Notes: generated by a model from the sequence alone, not told the origin. A DNA stretch of 64,000 bases from Pseudomonas versuta (GCF_001294575.1 NZ_CP012676.1:1674001-1738000); one strand, 5' to 3'; counted from the first letter of the stretch, positions 9,134-17,697 are shown. Numbers and translations are program-made.

Positions 9134-9274
9134 ATGGACAAGGCATTCAAGCAGCCATTATTCGTGGTCGGGATATCGATGTTTACTACAGGCCTGGCGA
9201 CTTCAATTCCCGGACTTTGGATACCCGGTAGCGTATTCATGGCCATAGGCTGGTCGCAGAAGTCGAAGGATTGA
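9134..9274 (+). CDS. 46-aa small membrane protein
   Basis: ATG 9134 is preceded by an excellent ribosome binding site, AAGGAGG (9118-9124). The 46 residues begin MDKAFKQPLFVVGISMF and end WSQKSKD. The middle (residues 9-40) is hydrophobic with two short segments split by a Pro/Gly-rich turn (SIPGLWIPG), so a membrane hairpin is likely. It lies just after the oprB remnant. Its 3' end overlaps the spurious tail of the leftward kinase gene. No family recognised; the SD strength and amphipathic layout are the evidence that it is translated. Confidence 0.6.
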   Translation: MDKAFKQPLFVVGISMFTTGLATSIPGLWIPGSVFMAIGWSQKSKD

Positions 9275-9893
9275 GGCTAGCCAAGGTCGAGCAAGTCCCG
9301 CCGGTATTCCTTATGGCAGTGCTGCTGCTTATCGGCGCAGGCCCGAGCGTGATCACAGCGCTCAGGCCCGAGGCTGGCTCGGGTCGCGGATGACATCCAG
9401 TATGCGGCGCAACAGAGATGTCACCTTCTAGCCGGAGTACAGGGCAGCTACGTCTGGACAGCCACTCTTGATGTCTGGCCAGGCTGCGGCCCGGAGCGCT
9501 GTCATCCTCGTACTGAGCCGCCCACTCCAGGAACTCCGGTTTGGCGCGACCGAAGCGTTCGATTTCCCGACGTTCGAGTCTCTCCAGCCGCAGTTCCACA
9601 GGCAGGGCAAGAAATACCACGAGATCAAATATATCTTCAAGGGCCTGACCCCAGCCCATGATGGAGCCGGCAACCACGGCCCTGGCTGCGCAGCGCATTT
9701 GCACAAGCAAGTGCTCATCGCGCAGGTCTTTATCAGCCAGATGCTGATAGGGCGGGTCACTGGGCAGCCACAAATAATCATCTGCTTCCAGATGCGCCAG
9801 CTGCCACTCGGCTGCCAAGGCCCGAGCCAGGGTGGTTGTGCCTGTACCTGCGGCACCAGTAATCAGGATGTAGCGTGGTGGCTCTTCGATCAT
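9237..9893 (-). CDS. P-loop nucleotide kinase-like ATPase with frameshifted C-terminus
   Basis: A small adenylate/shikimate-kinase-like AAA protein. The Walker A motif is GAAGTGTTT near residue 15, the DD of EADDYLWLP follows near residue 38, and a LID-like Arg-rich helix (LERLERREIERF) lies around residue 105. After LRLEGDIS (about residue 157) the frame runs on for ~58 residues that look like shadow sequence. If two bases (AC) are restored near 9415, the protein instead continues TSLLRRILDVIRDPSQPRA and stops at 9362, a natural kinase tail. So the true gene was 9362-9893, and a 2-bp loss in an ACAC run altered only the last helix. The kinase core may still work. It lies downstream of the XRE-cupin gene on the same strand. 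Confidence 0.7.
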   Translation of the reverse strand: MIEEPPRYILITGAAGTGTTTLARALAAEWQLAHLEADDYLWLPSDPPYQHLADKDLRDEHLLVQMRCAARAVVAGSIMGWGQALEDIFDLVVFLALPVELRLERLERREIERFGRAKPEFLEWAAQYEDDSAPGRSLARHQEWLSRRSCPVLRLEGDISVAPHTGCHPRPEPASGLSAVITLGPAPISSSTAIRNTGGTCSTLASLNPSTSATSLWP

Positions 9894-10012
9894 TTTGTTT
9901 AAACCGTCTTGAACCTGCGCCGTCTTCCACCAGAAGCCAGAACCCCGTCCAGTTCGGTGCAGGTGTCGTTTTCACTTCATTCTGGCCGCAAAGGGCAAGC
10001 GGTTCCTCAGGT

Positions 10013-10600
10013 TCATCCTAATGGATGCTCGATCACCATCACGGCAGTCGTATCCGCCTCGAGGGCTTCGAACACGTGGGGCGCATTGGCGAGGTAACTG
10101 ATGTAGTCGCCGGCATGCAGCAGCACCGGCTCATTGGCCGGGCCGATATTAGCGCTGCCGCTGCACAGCACCACATGTTCCACAGTCCCTGGCGGGTGGG
10201 GTAGAGACTGGCGCAATGCGCCGGGCTGCACCTCGAGCCGATAGATATCGCGCCGTACCCCTGCCGGGCAGTCCGCCAGCAGGGTCGCCGCGTAGTTGCC
10301 GTTCTCGGTATAGGCCGTCGAGCCCTCATTGGCACGAATGACCCGCGTATTCTGCCGCGGTTGCTCGAAGAACCGGGTGACCTGCAAACCCATGGCCATG
10401 GCCAGCGCCCACAACGTTTCGATGCTCGGATTGCCGAGGCCGGACTCCAGCTGGGACAAGGTCGATTTAGCCACCCCGGCGCGTTTTGCCAGCTCTGTCA
10501 CTGAAAGCCCGGCTGCCAGGCGCTCGCGTCTGATCGATAGAGCCAGTTGATCTATTCGACTCAGGTGGATTGCGAGTTTATCGTTCGTTATATCGGTCAT
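10013..10600 (-). CDS. XRE family transcriptional regulator with C-terminal cupin
   Basis: 195 aa. An N-terminal helix-turn-helix of the Cro/CI type covers residues ~16-75 (RRERLAAGLSVTELAKRAGVAKSTLSQLE), and a cupin fold covers ~110-190 (VEHVVLCSGSANIG, LHAGDYISYLANAPHVFEAL), which usually senses a small effector. Such regulators control neighbouring amino-acid exporters or catabolic genes. Here the downstream gene is the kinase-like ATPase at 9237-9893, 119 bases away. The divergent upstream region (10601-11013) has no intact target gene, so its regulon is unclear. Confidence 0.85.
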   Translation of the reverse strand: MTDITNDKLAIHLSRIDQLALSIRRERLAAGLSVTELAKRAGVAKSTLSQLESGLGNPSIETLWALAMAMGLQVTRFFEQPRQNTRVIRANEGSTAYTENGNYAATLLADCPAGVRRDIYRLEVQPGALRQSLPHPPGTVEHVVLCSGSANIGPANEPVLLHAGDYISYLANAPHVFEALEADTTAVMVIEHPLG

Positions 10601-11013
10601 TTGTTTTTCAAATCGTCCTTAATCGGGTTGACGCTCGGGTATGCAGTGTTCAGTATGGCGGTCATTCGTTCATTATATTATTGGTGTTGCCGTGCGATAG
10701 CCAGCACGGGGTGGGCCTGAGTTCACGGTGATGCCAGCGCCAGGGAAGCAATGGGTAATGAAGTCACACACTCGTCATAGATATGATTCCAGCGGGCAGG
10801 TCCCGTGAGCTGGTTTGTGTTGCGACTTTGCTGCTTTTGGGTGTACCTGCACTGGCAGGAGCCCGAGGGCTGGCGGTCGTTGCTGGTTGCCACGCAATTG
10901 GCTGAACAACATTGCCAGCGGTTATTCTGCGGACCGCTCTGAGTGTGCACAGCCCGTAGGCAGTTACCTGTTCAGCGATTTATGTTCACGATATTCATGG
11001 AGGATTCTGACTG
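10601..11013. other. intergenic region with a possible decayed hydrophobic ORF
   Basis: This contains the promoter side of the XRE-cupin gene and the leader of the DJ-1 gene (GGAGG-like SD near 10999). On the + strand at about 10805-10910 one frame reads a hydrophobic string (ELVCVATLLLLGVPALAGA...) broken by TGA, which might be debris of a transporter of the kind often found beside XRE-cupin genes. I could not assign it to a family. Confidence 0.3.
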
Positions 11014-11583
11014 ATGGCACGTGTGAGTTTGATCTTGACCCCCGGTTTTGCGGACTGGGAATACGCTTTGATCGCAGGAACCGGTTCTGCGTTTTATGGA
11101 ATCGATGTCAGGTTTTTTGCTCCCGCTACGGGAGAGTTCCGATCGCAGGGTGGGTTGGCAGTCACCGTCGAAGGCACCTTGCAGCAATGTCTGGACTGGA
11201 ATCCGGACGTAGTTGCCGTCATTGGGGGAATGATCTGGGAAAGTGCAGATGCACCGCATCTTGGAGATTTTCTACACGCCAGTCGATCAGGTGGCGCCAT
11301 CTTTGCGGGTATCTGTGGTGGAACGTTGGCACTTGCAAGGGCAGGGCTTCTCGACACGGTGACCCATACCTCGAACAGTGCTGAGTTCTTGCAACACAAC
11401 GCCGCTGATTATAAAGGGGCAGGGCTTTATACAAGCAGCCCCGCAGCGGTGGCCGCTGATCGCATCATCACGGCCCCTGGCACTGCTCCGGTGAGCTTTA
11501 CCTGCGCAGTGTTTGAAGGTGCCGGGCTATCGACAGAGATCATTGCGCAATTCAGGTCAATGCTGGCGGCGGAACATGAGTGA
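11014..11583 (+). CDS. DJ-1/PfpI family (class I glutamine amidotransferase-like) protein
   Basis: 189 aa with the flavodoxin-like DJ-1/PfpI fold. The nucleophile elbow is AGICGGTLALA with Cys101, the family Glu/Asp region is near residue 15 (DWEYALI), and strand-turn GGMIWE is at ~71. These proteins act as glyoxalases, deglycases or regulators; the exact reaction cannot be read from the sequence. An SD (ATGGAGGA) precedes ATG 11014. It has no operon partner; the next gene is 430 bases away. Confidence 0.85.
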   Translation: MARVSLILTPGFADWEYALIAGTGSAFYGIDVRFFAPATGEFRSQGGLAVTVEGTLQQCLDWNPDVVAVIGGMIWESADAPHLGDFLHASRSGGAIFAGICGGTLALARAGLLDTVTHTSNSAEFLQHNAADYKGAGLYTSSPAAVAADRIITAPGTAPVSFTCAVFEGAGLSTEIIAQFRSMLAAEHE

Positions 11584-12017
11584 GCGCCTGGTCATCCGCA
11601 GCGCCGATCAGATGCTGCTTTTAATTAGCCACTCTTGCGGGTCGTGTTGAAAAATCCGGTTTTTGACTCGTTGCTGGCACCCATGAGAATGCTTTGTTTA
11701 TCCGGACTATTTCTTGTGTCGACTCCCGCTGTGGCGTCCTGACCCTGGCTGGACGACAGGGCGTTCATGCAACGCAAACCTGCCCGCCAAGTGTTCAACT
11801 CCTGTGATCTACCCGCCAAATGTCCGCCGTAATCAGGCACCGCTGTAAACTGCCTGACCCACAGGCGGTTTAATTTATCGGGCTCCAGGGTGCCGCATGC
11901 GCTTACATCCCGTTCAGCCAGGCGGCACCGGGAACTGGTTTTTGCTCTTTCGATATCCTGTTAGTGAAGGCACAATGCGCATCCTTTTTTGGCTGGCCTT
12001 GCTGGAGGCGCCTCGAA
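11584..12017. other. intergenic region upstream of the carboxynorspermidine pair
   Basis: No gene was recognised. It should contain the promoter of the nspC operon. The final bases before ATG 12018 include GGAGG at 12004-12008. Small GC-rich inverted repeats exist (around 11850-11920) but none is a convincing terminator or operator. Confidence 0.4.
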
Positions 12018-13115
12018 ATGATCAAAACGCCGTACTACCTGATTGATAAACAGAAACTGCTGGCGAACATGCAAAAGATTGCCTATGTGCGCGAACAGTC
12101 CGGGGCCAAGGCTCTGCTGGCTCTCAAGTGCTTCGCCACCTGGTCGGTATTCGACCTGATGCAGCAATACATGGACGGCACCACTTCGTCGTCGCTGTAC
12201 GAGTTGAAGCTGGGCCGCCAAAAGTTCGAAGGTGAGACTCACGCCTACAGCGTCGCCTGGGCCGACGATGAAATCGAAGAGATGCTCGCCAACTGCGACA
12301 AGATCATCTTCAACTCCATCGGCCAGCTGCAGCGTTTTGCCGAGCGCTCCGAAGGCAAGATCCGTGGTCTGCGGGTTAACCCGCAAGTCAGCAGCTCCGA
12401 CTACCTGCTGGCCGACCCGGCGCGTCCGTTCAGCCGTCTGGGTGAATGGGACCCGGTGAAGATCGAAGGCGTCATCGATCAGATTTCCGGTTTCATGTTC
12501 CACAACAATTGCGAGAACGGTGACTTTGGCCTGTTCGACCAGATGCTGTGCACCATCGAAGAACGCTTCGGTGAGCTGCTGCACAAAGTCCAATGGGTCA
12601 GCCTGGGCGGCGGCATCCACTTTACCGGTGAAGGCTATGCACTGGACGCGTTCTGCGCCCGCCTCAAAGCGTTCTCCCAAAAGTACGGCGTGCAGGTCTA
12701 CCTGGAGCCGGGCGAAGCGGCGATCACCAACAGCGCCTCGCTGGAAGTCACCGTGCTCGACACGCTCTACAACGGCAAGCACCTGGCCGTGGTAGACAGC
12801 TCTATCGAAGCTCACCTGCTGGACCTGCTGATCTATCGCCTCAACGCCAAGCTGGCACCGAGCGACGGTGAACACACCTACATGGTGTGCGGTAAGTCCT
12901 GCCTGGCCGGGGACATTTTTGGCGAATACCAATTTGATCGTCCGTTGACCATCGGCGATCGGCTGTCGTTCATCGACACAGCGGGCTACACCATGGTCAA
13001 GAAAAACTGGTTCAACGGCCTGAAAATGCCGTCCATCGTAGTGAAACAACTCGACGGTACAGTCGAAGTGGTTCGTGAATTTGGTTACGAAGACTACCTG
13101 TCCAGCCTTTCATAA
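12018..13115 (+). CDS. nspC: carboxynorspermidine/carboxyspermidine decarboxylase
   Basis: PLP enzyme of the alanine-racemase-fold group IV decarboxylases that removes CO2 from carboxy(nor)spermidine to give (nor)spermidine. The 365-aa length matches the family. The PLP Lys lies in ALLALKCFATW (about residue 33), the substrate/phosphate loop in SLGGGIHFTGEGY, EPGEA follows, and the catalytic Cys lies in CGKSCLAGD. I chose ATG 12018 (MIKTPYYLID) with GGAGG 10 bases upstream; the open frame reaches back to 11964. It is followed after 28 bases by the dehydrogenase that makes its substrate, so the two form an operon for the alternative spermidine route. Confidence 0.93.
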   Translation: MIKTPYYLIDKQKLLANMQKIAYVREQSGAKALLALKCFATWSVFDLMQQYMDGTTSSSLYELKLGRQKFEGETHAYSVAWADDEIEEMLANCDKIIFNSIGQLQRFAERSEGKIRGLRVNPQVSSSDYLLADPARPFSRLGEWDPVKIEGVIDQISGFMFHNNCENGDFGLFDQMLCTIEERFGELLHKVQWVSLGGGIHFTGEGYALDAFCARLKAFSQKYGVQVYLEPGEAAITNSASLEVTVLDTLYNGKHLAVVDSSIEAHLLDLLIYRLNAKLAPSDGEHTYMVCGKSCLAGDIFGEYQFDRPLTIGDRLSFIDTAGYTMVKKNWFNGLKMPSIVVKQLDGTVEVVREFGYEDYLSSLS

Positions 13116-13143
13116 GCTGGCGGATAAAGGAGAGATAAAGCAA

Positions 13144-14388
13144 TTGAAAAAGAACGTTCTTATCATTGGTGCAGGAGGTGTCGCCAAGGTGGTGGCCCAC
13201 AAATGCGCGCAGCACAACGACGAACTCGGTCGTATTGCTATCGCGTCGCGCAACATCTCCAAATGCCAGGCCATCATCGATAGCGTCAAGGCCAAGGGCA
13301 GCCTCAAACTGCCTGCCGAAATCAAGGCTTACACGCTAAACGCCCTGGACGTGGAAGCGACCAAGGCCCTTATCCAGGAAACCGAATCGCAGATCGTGAT
13401 CAACGTTGGTTCCTCGTTCCTCAACATGTCGGTGCTGCGTGCCTGCATCGATACCGGCGTGGCCTACCTGGACACCGCCATCCACGAAGAGCCGGGCAAA
13501 GTCTGCGAGACGCCGCCCTGGTATGGCAACTACGAGTGGAACCACCTCGAGGAATGCAAAGAGAAGAACATCACCGCCATCCTCGGTGTAGGTTTCGATC
13601 CGGGCGTAGTCAACGCCTATGCTGCGCTGGCCAAGCAAAAGTATTTCGACAGCATTGATTCGATCGATATTCTCGACGTCAATGCCGGTTCACATGGCAA
13701 GTATTTCGCTACCAATTTCGACCCTGAAATCAACTTCCGTGAATTTACCGGACAGGTCTGGAGTTGGCAGAACAGCCAGTGGACGAGCAACACCATGTTC
13801 GAAGTCAAGCGCACTGACGACCTGCCGGTCGTAGGTGAGCAGAACCTGTACCTGACCGGCCACGATGAAGTGCATTCGCTGTCGAAGAATCTGGACGTGC
13901 CTAACGTGCGGTTCTGGATGAGCTTTGGCGAACACTACATCAACGTGTTTACCGTGCTGAGAAACCTCGGCCTGCTCTCCGAGCAGCCGGTCAGGACCGC
14001 CGAGGGCCTGGAAGTGGTGCCGTTGAAAGTGGTCAAGGCCGTCCTGCCGGATCCGAGCTCGCTGGCTCCCGGTTATACCGGCAAGACCTGCATCGGCGAT
14101 CTGGTCAAGGGCACCAAGGATGGACAGCCACGCGAGGTGTTCATCTACAACGTCGCCGACCATGAAGAAGCCTACGCAGAAACCGACAGCCAGGGCATCT
14201 CCTATACCGCTGGCGTGCCGCCTGTAGCGGCAGCACTTCTGGTCGCCCGTGGCGAATGGGACGTGCAGCGCATGGTCAACGTCGAAGAGCTACCGGCCGA
14301 GCCGTTCCTCAACGCGCTGGATGTGATGGGTCTGCCGACCCGCATCAAGGACGAGAATGGCGATCGTCCATGGAACCGCAACGCCTGA
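13144..14388 (+). CDS. carboxynorspermidine synthase (saccharopine dehydrogenase family)
   Basis: NADPH-dependent enzyme that condenses aspartate semialdehyde with putrescine or diaminopropane to carboxy(nor)spermidine. The 414-aa protein opens with the Rossmann motif NVLIIGAGGVAKVVAH and contains the saccharopine-dehydrogenase stretch VINVGSSFLNMSVLRACIDTGVAYLDTA. The start is a rare TTG at 13144 (LKKNVLIIGAGG), with GGAG at 13129-13132. The ATG-less frame upstream (from 13075) overlaps nspC and is out of family. A strong terminator follows. Together with nspC it provides the two-step polyamine pathway. Confidence 0.92.
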   Translation: MKKNVLIIGAGGVAKVVAHKCAQHNDELGRIAIASRNISKCQAIIDSVKAKGSLKLPAEIKAYTLNALDVEATKALIQETESQIVINVGSSFLNMSVLRACIDTGVAYLDTAIHEEPGKVCETPPWYGNYEWNHLEECKEKNITAILGVGFDPGVVNAYAALAKQKYFDSIDSIDILDVNAGSHGKYFATNFDPEINFREFTGQVWSWQNSQWTSNTMFEVKRTDDLPVVGEQNLYLTGHDEVHSLSKNLDVPNVRFWMSFGEHYINVFTVLRNLGLLSEQPVRTAEGLEVVPLKVVKAVLPDPSSLAPGYTGKTCIGDLVKGTKDGQPREVFIYNVADHEEAYAETDSQGISYTAGVPPVAAALLVARGEWDVQRMVNVEELPAEPFLNALDVMGLPTRIKDENGDRPWNRNA

Positions 14389-14435
14389 GTCGCCTGAATA
14401 ACAGGTGAGCCTCAGACCCGGGTTCCACGATACGC

Positions 14436-14464
14436 AAAACGCCGCTTATTAAGCGGCGTTTTGA
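14436..14464 (+). terminator. Rho-independent terminator of the nspC operon
   Basis: A perfect hairpin AAAACGCCGCTT-ATT-AAGCGGCGTTTT ending in a T-run, 48 bases after the stop of the synthase gene. Confidence 0.92.
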
Positions 14465-14663
14465 TTGAAGCCGATTGTTAAATGTATGCAGCCTTGAGTT
14501 TTGCCCCCCCTGAGCAGTGATCTTCTGTCCTGCTACCGCCAACCTCCCCCCAGTACTGCAGCAGGCGCTGTCCTGCGTGGCCTGATGCGGCGCTGTAAAG
14601 TGAACCAAAAGCGTATTACAGGTTTACATTACAGTGGTTAACCCGCTTTCTCAGGATGTGCAT

Positions 14664-15173
14664 ATGTCCACTTCTCGTAAACTGATTTCAGCTTTCACCT
14701 GCCTTGCATTGGCTTGCAGCTGCGCTGGCGCATTGGCCGACCCCGGTAACGGTAACGGGGGCGGGCAGGGCGGCCCGCCAAATAGCCAGGGGCATGGCAA
14801 CCAGGACAACCCTGGCCACCCGGACGACCACGGCAAGCAGGGCGGGCCAAGTGGGCATGACGCCAACGACGGGCATCCGGGAAAGGGCGACCGGGGCCAT
14901 GGCCCGAGCGTCAATTATGAAAGTGCCCGGGGCATTATCGGTGGTCATCGGGACTACTGGCGCCCGGGTCCGGCCTTGCCACCCGGCATTCAAAAAAACC
15001 TGGCGCGAGGCAAGCCTCTGCCGCCCGGCATCGGCCAAAGGCTTGATTCCCGGCTGGAGGGTCGCCTGCCGCGTTATGAGGGCTACGAATGGCGCCAGGC
15101 AGGCACGGAGCTGGTGCTGGTGTCGCTTGCATCCGGGCTCATCTATGAAATTGTCAATGGCGCGTTCAATTGA
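14664..15173 (+). CDS. CigR/RcnB-like secreted protein, Gly/His/Asp-rich
   Basis: 169 aa from ATG 14664; the open frame starts earlier at 14634 but MSTSRKL begins a normal signal peptide ending near ALA-DPG. Residues ~25-95 are low-complexity and rich in Gly, His, Asp, Asn and Pro, so probably disordered and metal-binding in composition. The C-terminal ~75 residues hold the conserved core: ARGKPLPPGIGQRL, LPRYEGYEWRQ, LVLVSLASGLIYEIVN. That core is the family of anti-virulence regulator CigR and RcnB-like periplasmic proteins. Its role in Pseudomonas is unknown. A 12-bp stem-loop lies 26 bases after the stop. Confidence 0.8.
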   Translation: MSTSRKLISAFTCLALACSCAGALADPGNGNGGGQGGPPNSQGHGNQDNPGHPDDHGKQGGPSGHDANDGHPGKGDRGHGPSVNYESARGIIGGHRDYWRPGPALPPGIQKNLARGKPLPPGIGQRLDSRLEGRLPRYEGYEWRQAGTELVLVSLASGLIYEIVNGAFN

Positions 15174-15199
15174 AACAACGGGCCATCCCCGCCGCAGTA

Positions 15200-15234
15200 G
15201 TCATGCACCGGGAGCGCAGGAGCCGGTGCATGAC
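15200..15234. terminator. 12-bp perfect stem-loop after the CigR-like gene
   Basis: GTCATGCACCGG (15200-15211) pairs exactly with CCGGTGCATGAC (15223-15234) around an 11-nt loop. There is no long T-run, so it may act as a weak terminator or mRNA 3' stabiliser. Confidence 0.55.
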
Positions 15235-15303
15235 CTGTTCAAAGGTGTACATCACAAACCCCGGCTATAGTGAAACTCCACTCCTTGAATTATCGAGAGC
15301 CTT

Positions 15304-15564
15304 ATGAAACGGTCAGTTTTATTTGTTCTGGCGGGCCTGGTCGCAACTCCGATTTTTGCAGCCGAAGATTTGTGCGCCATCAATCTGCAGAAATTATCCG
15401 ATTACAAAGCCACAGCCAGCACGCTGGGGCAGCCACTGCTCGGGCAGATACGTGATGCGCGAGTTGAGGCACAAAAAGCACAGGCTGAAGGTGATACGCA
15501 GAAGTGCATCAGCCTCACCAATAAAGCACTGCAGGATGTTGTGAACTCGCAAAAAGGTCAGTAG
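15304..15564 (+). CDS. small secreted protein of unknown function
   Basis: 86 aa with a clear signal peptide (MKRSVLFVLAGLVATPIFA, then AEDLCA). The mature ~67 residues are helical, rich in Ala, Gln and Lys, with heptad-like spacing (QIRDARVEAQKAQAEGD) and two Cys (24 and about 68) that could form one disulfide. No enzyme motif. I do not recognise a named family. It has its own short leader with GAGAG before ATG 15304. Confidence 0.75.
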   Translation: MKRSVLFVLAGLVATPIFAAEDLCAINLQKLSDYKATASTLGQPLLGQIRDARVEAQKAQAEGDTQKCISLTNKALQDVVNSQKGQ

Positions 15565-15591
15565 CCGAAGAGGCGGGCCCGCAGTGAACCC

Positions 15592-15789
15592 TCAGTGAAG
15601 CGTGCGGCGATTTTCGCCAATCCGGATCCTGTCCAGAGCCCGATTTAAAGCGTCCAGGGCATCAAGCAGGGCTTTGGCCTCGGCTTCTCTGCCATCCCCC
15701 CAAAGGCGCTCAGCCATTTTGTTGAGCGCCTGTATCGATCTTTCTATATCGGCAGCGGTTACTGTCTTGGCGGGCGGCTTGTTTGGCAT
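15592..15789 (-). CDS. 65-aa hypothetical protein
   Basis: A short, mostly helical cytosolic protein (IERSIQALNKMAERLWGDGREAEAKALLDALDALNRALDR), with AGGA 8 bases before ATG 15789. The alternating hydrophobic pattern suggests a coiled coil or helical hairpin. It converges with the secreted-protein gene at 15304-15564, 27 bases apart. Function unknown. Confidence 0.65.
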   Translation of the reverse strand: MPNKPPAKTVTAADIERSIQALNKMAERLWGDGREAEAKALLDALDALNRALDRIRIGENRRTLH

Positions 15790-15878
15790 GGGTGATTCCT
15801 GCTGGTGCTGCCCCTAACGTCATGGCCGCTGAATATCGGCTGTGCTGCGGTTTGCTTCGGGGCGACTATCGAGGGGGC

Positions 15879-16115
15879 TTACTGCTTGCTGCGCAGGCGT
15901 TTGAAAAGCTTCACCAGATACCAGGGGGTGGCAAGGATCAACACCAGAATGGCTGCGAGCGGCAGAGACTCGAGCCAGAGGGATGCCATAAGCCTGGACT
16001 GGATCAGCCATCCCTCAGCGCTATTGGGATCGGTCTGGGCATACGCCGAAAGCAGTGAAATCACGCACGTGATCAGCGCCAGCCAAATGGCGGTACGAAC
16101 CTGCTCTCTATTCAT
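15879..16115 (-). CDS. 78-aa small membrane protein
   Basis: ATG 16115 (MNREQVRTAIWLALITCVIS) is preceded by AAGGGA. The longer open frame to 16250 lacks such a site and has a poor N-terminus. The protein has two TM segments, at residues ~9-25 and ~48-68 (LPLAAILVLILATPWYLVKLF), joined by a short hydrophilic loop, and a basic tail (KRLRSKQ). A two-helix inner-membrane topology is likely. No family recognised. Confidence 0.65.
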   Translation of the reverse strand: MNREQVRTAIWLALITCVISLLSAYAQTDPNSAEGWLIQSRLMASLWLESLPLAAILVLILATPWYLVKLFKRLRSKQ

Positions 16116-16280
16116 GTTTTTTCGATTCCCTTGGAGGCTGAGTAAAGCGCGCGATGCTATCAACATCGATACCGAGCCGGACAGAAGAATATTGTCATGC
16201 ACCCGGATGCCAAAGTCGTCCACCATTGAGGAAACGCCGTTTGTGGACATAGCCTTTGCGGCCCGGATTTCACGAGCATA

Positions 16281-16352
16281 CGCCCCCCTGTAGGAGCGAG
16301 CTTGCTCGCGAGCTTTTCAACGCGCAGAGCACGGCTCGCGAGCAGGGGGGCG
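16281..16352. repeat. Pseudomonas REP pair (inverted)
   Basis: CCCCCCTGTAGGAGCGAGCTTGCTCGCGAGC on the left and GGCTCGCGAGCAGGGGGG on the right form an inverted REP pair. This is a typical extragenic palindrome of the fluorescens group, and it lies just downstream of gltP. Confidence 0.75.
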
Positions 16353-16365
16353 GGTATCTTGGGTA

Positions 16366-17697
16366 TCAGTTGTCAGAAACCTCGCCAGCCGGCAGGGCTT
16401 CCTTGCTGCGCCAGTGCGGCAGCGAGTTCCAGTAACGCTCGCCCTTGGCGTCGTCGTACATGCCTTCCCAACGCGAAATCACCAGTACCGCCAGGGCGTT
16501 ACCAATCACGTTCAGGGCGGTACGCGCCATGTCCATCACACGGTCAACACCGGCGATAAAGGCCAGGCCTTCAAGCGGAATACCCACGCTGCCCAGGGTT
16601 GCCAGCAGCACTACGAAGGACACGCCCGGTACGCCGGCGATGCCTTTGGAGGTGACCATCAAGGTCAGTACCAACAGCAATTGCTGGCTGATCGACAGGT
16701 CGATGCCATACAGCTGCGCGATAAAAATCGCCGCGATACTTTGATACAGGGTCGAACCGTCAAGGTTGAACGAGTAGCCGGTCGGTACCACGAAGCTGCA
16801 GATAGCCTTCGGTGCGCCGTAGGCTTCCATCTTCTCGATCACCCGCGGCAGCACGGTTTCAGAGCTGGCAGTGGAGTAAGCCAGAACCAGCTCGTCCTTG
16901 AAGATGCGCATCAGCTTGATCACCGAGAACCCGAACAGACGAGCAATCAGGCCCAGCACCACGAAGGCGAAGAAGGCAATGGCGAAGTAAACCAGAAGCA
17001 CCAGCTTGGCCAGCGGCACCAGCGACGCAAAACCGAAGTTGGCAACGGTCACGGCGATCAGCGCAAACACACCGATTGGCGCGTAGTTCATGATCATGTG
17101 CGTGACTTTGAACATCGACTCGGACACGCCCTGGAAGGTTTTCACCAACGGGTCACGCAGCTCGGCGTTCAGGCTCGACAGGCCGAGGCCGAAGAGTACC
17201 GAGAAGAAGATGATCGGCAGCATCTCACCGCGAGCCATGGCAGCGAAGATGTTCGACGGAATCAGATTGAGGATGGTTTGAATGAAGGCGTGCTCATGGG
17301 TCACTTCAGCGGCAGTGGCCTGATACTTGGAAATATCGACCGTGCCCAGTGTACTCATGTCGATGCCGGTGCCCGGCTGGAACACGTTGGCCAGCACCAG
17401 GCCGACCAGAATCGCGATGGTGGTCACCACCTCGAAGTAAAGGATGGTTTTAAGACCGATACGCCCAAGCTTCTTCGCATCACCGACGCCTGCAATCCCG
17501 ACAACCAGCGAGGAAATCACGATCGGGATCACGATCATCTTGATCAGACGGATAAAGATATCACCGGCAGGTTGCAGAACGTTGCTGATCCACCAGGCCT
17601 TTTCGGCACTGAAATGGTTAAGCAGGGCGCCGATTGCAATCCCCAGTACCAGACCGATGAGGATTTGCCAGGCGAGGCTAAGTTTTGCCTTCTTCAT
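16366..17697 (-). CDS. gltP: glutamate/aspartate:proton symporter
   Basis: 443-aa inner-membrane carrier of the DAACS family taking up glutamate and aspartate with protons. There are eight TM segments plus re-entrant loops. The HP1 serine-rich stretch is AYSTASSETVLPRV, the NMDGT-equivalent motif appears as YSFNLDGSTLY, and the HP2 region is VTSKGIAGVPGVSFVVL. Length and N-terminus (MKKAKLSLAWQILIGLVLG) match GltP rather than DctA. A single gene with its own upstream region (17698-18062); a REP pair follows its 3' end. Confidence 0.93.
   Translation of the reverse strand: MKKAKLSLAWQILIGLVLGIAIGALLNHFSAEKAWWISNVLQPAGDIFIRLIKMIVIPIVISSLVVGIAGVGDAKKLGRIGLKTILYFEVVTTIAILVGLVLANVFQPGTGIDMSTLGTVDISKYQATAAEVTHEHAFIQTILNLIPSNIFAAMARGEMLPIIFFSVLFGLGLSSLNAELRDPLVKTFQGVSESMFKVTHMIMNYAPIGVFALIAVTVANFGFASLVPLAKLVLLVYFAIAFFAFVVLGLIARLFGFSVIKLMRIFKDELVLAYSTASSETVLPRVIEKMEAYGAPKAICSFVVPTGYSFNLDGSTLYQSIAAIFIAQLYGIDLSISQQLLLVLTLMVTSKGIAGVPGVSFVVLLATLGSVGIPLEGLAFIAGVDRVMDMARTALNVIGNALAVLVISRWEGMYDDAKGERYWNSLPHWRSKEALPAGEVSDN

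Noticed and set aside
10805..10910. remnant of an amino-acid exporter beside the XRE-cupin gene
   Set aside because: A hydrophobic frame exists but is short, broken by TGA and not matched to a family by eye.
11961..13049. 362-codon - strand open frame opposite nspC
   Set aside because: Shadow of nspC; no family features.
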